Below, one piece after another: positions 61,671 to 64,000 of a stretch of 64,000 nt of DNA. The notes under the pieces were generated by a model. The model had not been told where the DNA came from, searched no databases, and worked only from the letters and a program-made list of their open reading frames with translations. A program made the translations under genes and the position numbers. The stretch is from Polytrichum commune (Eukaryota > Streptophyta > Polytrichopsida > Polytrichales > Polytrichaceae), in assembly GCA_950295325.1 (NCBI GenBank), contig OX485805.1:53902758-53966757 (forward strand), in the 5' to 3' direction. Within the stretch, counting starts at the first letter, position 1, and every line of letters begins with the position of its first letter.

Positions 61671-62884
61671 CATGCAAATCAAGGAGATCGACAGAGAACC
61701 AGCAGCAACATGCAGATGAGAGGAACTCAAGTCCAAGAGAGCCCAAGATGCAATTGGAATATTTATAGTGTGTTTTGAAGTTCTGCTGACGAAGCCCTTT
61801 GCCCTTTTTACCATAAATTCAGTGCTCAAGACCACTAACATGTCAATTGCTCAATGTATGAGGATAAGTGAAATCGGACTAATTTTGTAAGGTGATTCTT
61901 ACAACTTGATAACATGATTAAACAGATGTTCGCTGGAGGAAGCAGGAGGAATTTCTTCCTTAACAAACTTCACAAACTGTAAGAATAACCGACAGTCTTG
62001 ACCTTGCGCAGCAGGAAACATTGAACTTGAGGTTGACCTTAATGTTAAGACACTTTTGGCACTTTGGGAAGCTATTTTTGGAGATAACAGTCAGGTCTCT
62101 TCTTCAGAATTCTATAAACTAATGAAACTGCAAAATTGACCAACTTGTCCTCAACAACAAGAGCATTAACATCCTGACCTGTGTAACATAGTGACTCACC
62201 AGGTGTCAAGCCCAAAATATGGCTTCAAATTTGAAGGACGGTTATAACTCCGTGTATGCAGATTTGAAAGAATTATGAACCTCGACATTTGTAAACGGAA
62301 TTTTTGGCGAGAGGGCTTCTGGTCTTGGTAACACATCCGATCACACCCCTGCAGAACCATCGTTATGGTTTAAAACCTGCCAAAGTTTGTAATATCAGGT
62401 TTGGTAAGTTTGTAAAACCTGTATAGAATTTCTTCTCCTTCTACAATGCTTAGTCTTGACGATTGAGCAGATATTATCCAGGTGGGTACATACAAATACA
62501 CTTCAGTTGCTCTTGATGTAATACAAGGAAATTGTAAGTCTTTACAGCAACAGGTAATTACTTTTGGATTTTCTTGTGGTCATGACCAGAAGGTGATCAT
62601 GCATTATGCATTCATGGGATGTTGAGCTCGTTGAGGATTGGTGCTCTTACGAGTGGGAGGTTAATCCTCATGATGATTGGGAGATGCTTTGGTCGGTATG
62701 TTGCAAATTTAATGCCACGAAGTTCAGTTTGAAGATGCTTGAATGTTATGTTGTCAATCTTCTAATTTAAGGGTGATATTTAGTAGGACTTACCAAGGGG
62801 AGGTGGAAAATGCTGACATCTATGTAGAGCCCTGGGGTTATTATTTCTAGCCAAATTCAGACCTTATTAAAGATGAGAGGTCCT
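61671..62884. other. 3' flank of the SNF2 gene
   Basis: Non-coding AT-rich DNA. No clear AATAAA was found directly downstream, and no other gene is seen. Confidence 0.45.
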
Positions 62885-63135
62885 GAATTAGACTATCGAG
62901 ATCAAATTAGGGTGAATTGGCAACAACCTATTGGGAGCAGGGTTTTTGTTGCACCCCCATGGCAGGTGCTGAGAAACGAAATCCCTAATCTAATGGGTGG
63001 GAGGTTACTATCCTAAGTCTAAATTATTTCTAAATCAGGAGAGAGACTCAAATCAGTCTATTGAGATCAAATCAGGATGAATCAGCAAACCTAGAGGGGG
63101 CAGGTTTTTGACTGCATGCTCCATGGTAGGTTCTT
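62885..63135. repeat. Two-copy direct repeat, spacing about 165 bp
   Basis: 62885-62970 and about 63047-63135 share GA.TCAAAT.AGG.TGAAT, then a G-rich GGGGGCAGG/GGGAGCAGG, GTTTTTG and CCATGG.AGGT. Diverged tandem copies of unknown origin. Confidence 0.6.
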
Positions 63136-64000
63136 CTTTTCAAGTTCATTAAAGCGAATTTTTCTGATGAGAATTTAAATAGTATGATTATCGTTTTTTG
63201 GGCCAAATGGCAGGTCTTCCTCACTATGGTACTTCAAAGCTTTTAAAAAAGCTCTATACAAGTTGTACATGATAGGACCATTGTTTATTTCATGTAAGCA
63301 ATTGAATCTGGTGAATACGGGGCTAACTTATGTGTAAATGAAGGATTCAATACATGAGTCTTTTTGGTATTGCTGAAACATTAGAGTTGAACTTTCAGAG
63401 AAACTGAATTGAAACGTTTCAACCCTTGCACTTACACATTTTGGAGTGAAAATGGGTGAACTCAATGATGTAGGTTTAGAAATTGGCTGGAGATTGAAAC
63501 ATGTTGAGTGAAATTAACCTTATGGATGTGAGTTGTTTGTAGTTTATAAATTTCATAATTATTTTGCAGCCATGCACGTGTCATCCTTAGGCATGATTGA
63601 AATATGGATGGAAATTGACTTAGTAAGTGATAGTAATTGCAACATTGTAAATCTATAATGCCCAAAATGTTTTAACTAGGGATGACAATTGGGTTAACAT
63701 ATAGTGTTGGTGACACTATACCAGGGTTTTCAATTAGTACTAAGCAAAACAATCACAATTGGTGATAGTAAATACAATATGTAGTGTAAAATCAATTAGC
63801 GCGTCAATAAATCATGCAACATCTCACTAAACACATGATAAACTAGGCCATATGATTTTGGAAGTTCCACCTATCCATCTAATTTCACATTGCAAAACTT
63901 GGCCAATTGAGCTAAATTTTTTGTGTGGTAGTAAGATTAGCATTTACAGTACATCCACCATTAGGGTTTTCCAGATATGTTGTTTTAAGTGTCCATCCAT
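63136..64000. other. Intergenic DNA, nothing recognised
   Basis: AT-rich to the end of the window; no exon or repeat supported. Confidence 0.5.

Overview
The window is nuclear DNA of a land plant with a large, transposon-rich genome. The evidence is spliced genes with GT-AG introns, a plant-specific xyloglucan endotransglucosylase/hydrolase (XTH), a plant-specific CLASSY-type SNF2 protein, and a decayed Copia retrotransposon among old MITEs. Only two intact protein genes lie in 64 kb, which suggests a gymnosperm, a fern or another large-genome lineage. The sequence alone does not say which.

Layout. 1-24 kb is AT-rich intergenic DNA without a credible gene. It holds three families of small non-autonomous DNA transposons that can be delimited by their target-site duplications (TSDs): a 508-bp PIF/Harbinger-like MITE, a ~205-228-bp hAT-like MITE (four copies) and a 93/94-bp Mutator-like MITE (two copies). 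It also holds foldbacks, microsatellites and diverged duplications. 24.8-26.7 kb is a four-exon XTH gene. 27-30 kb is plain flank with one miRNA-sized hairpin. 30.1-36.9 kb is a GC-richer block of decayed, multi-exon, gene-like sequence: an unrecognised coiled-coil protein, then an FCP1/SCP-like phosphatase pseudogene. The non-coding gaps of this block carry about ten copies of a short palindrome, ACGAACGNNCGTTCGT. 37.3-44.2 kb is a minus-strand Copia element. Its reverse transcriptase is split by a 1,137-bp CACTA transposon, which itself contains a tRNA-like SINE; a 120-bp tandem array lies in the Copia leader. 44-49 kb is intergenic and ends in a ~400-bp foldback. 51.4-61.7 kb is a twelve-exon CLASSY-like SNF2 gene of about 1,635 residues. 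61.7-64 kb is flank.

How the genes relate. The XTH is a wall-loosening or wall-building enzyme. The CLASSY-like protein belongs to the family that guides RNA polymerase IV in RNA-directed DNA methylation, the pathway that silences the kinds of transposon filling this window. Its most unusual feature is a tandem array of six 18-residue acidic repeats, four of which contain DLNL[T/I]P, a match to the plant EAR co-repressor motif DLNxxP. Premature stops in the 30-36 kb pseudogenes look like G-to-A changes of tryptophan codons, as expected of methylated, silenced DNA.
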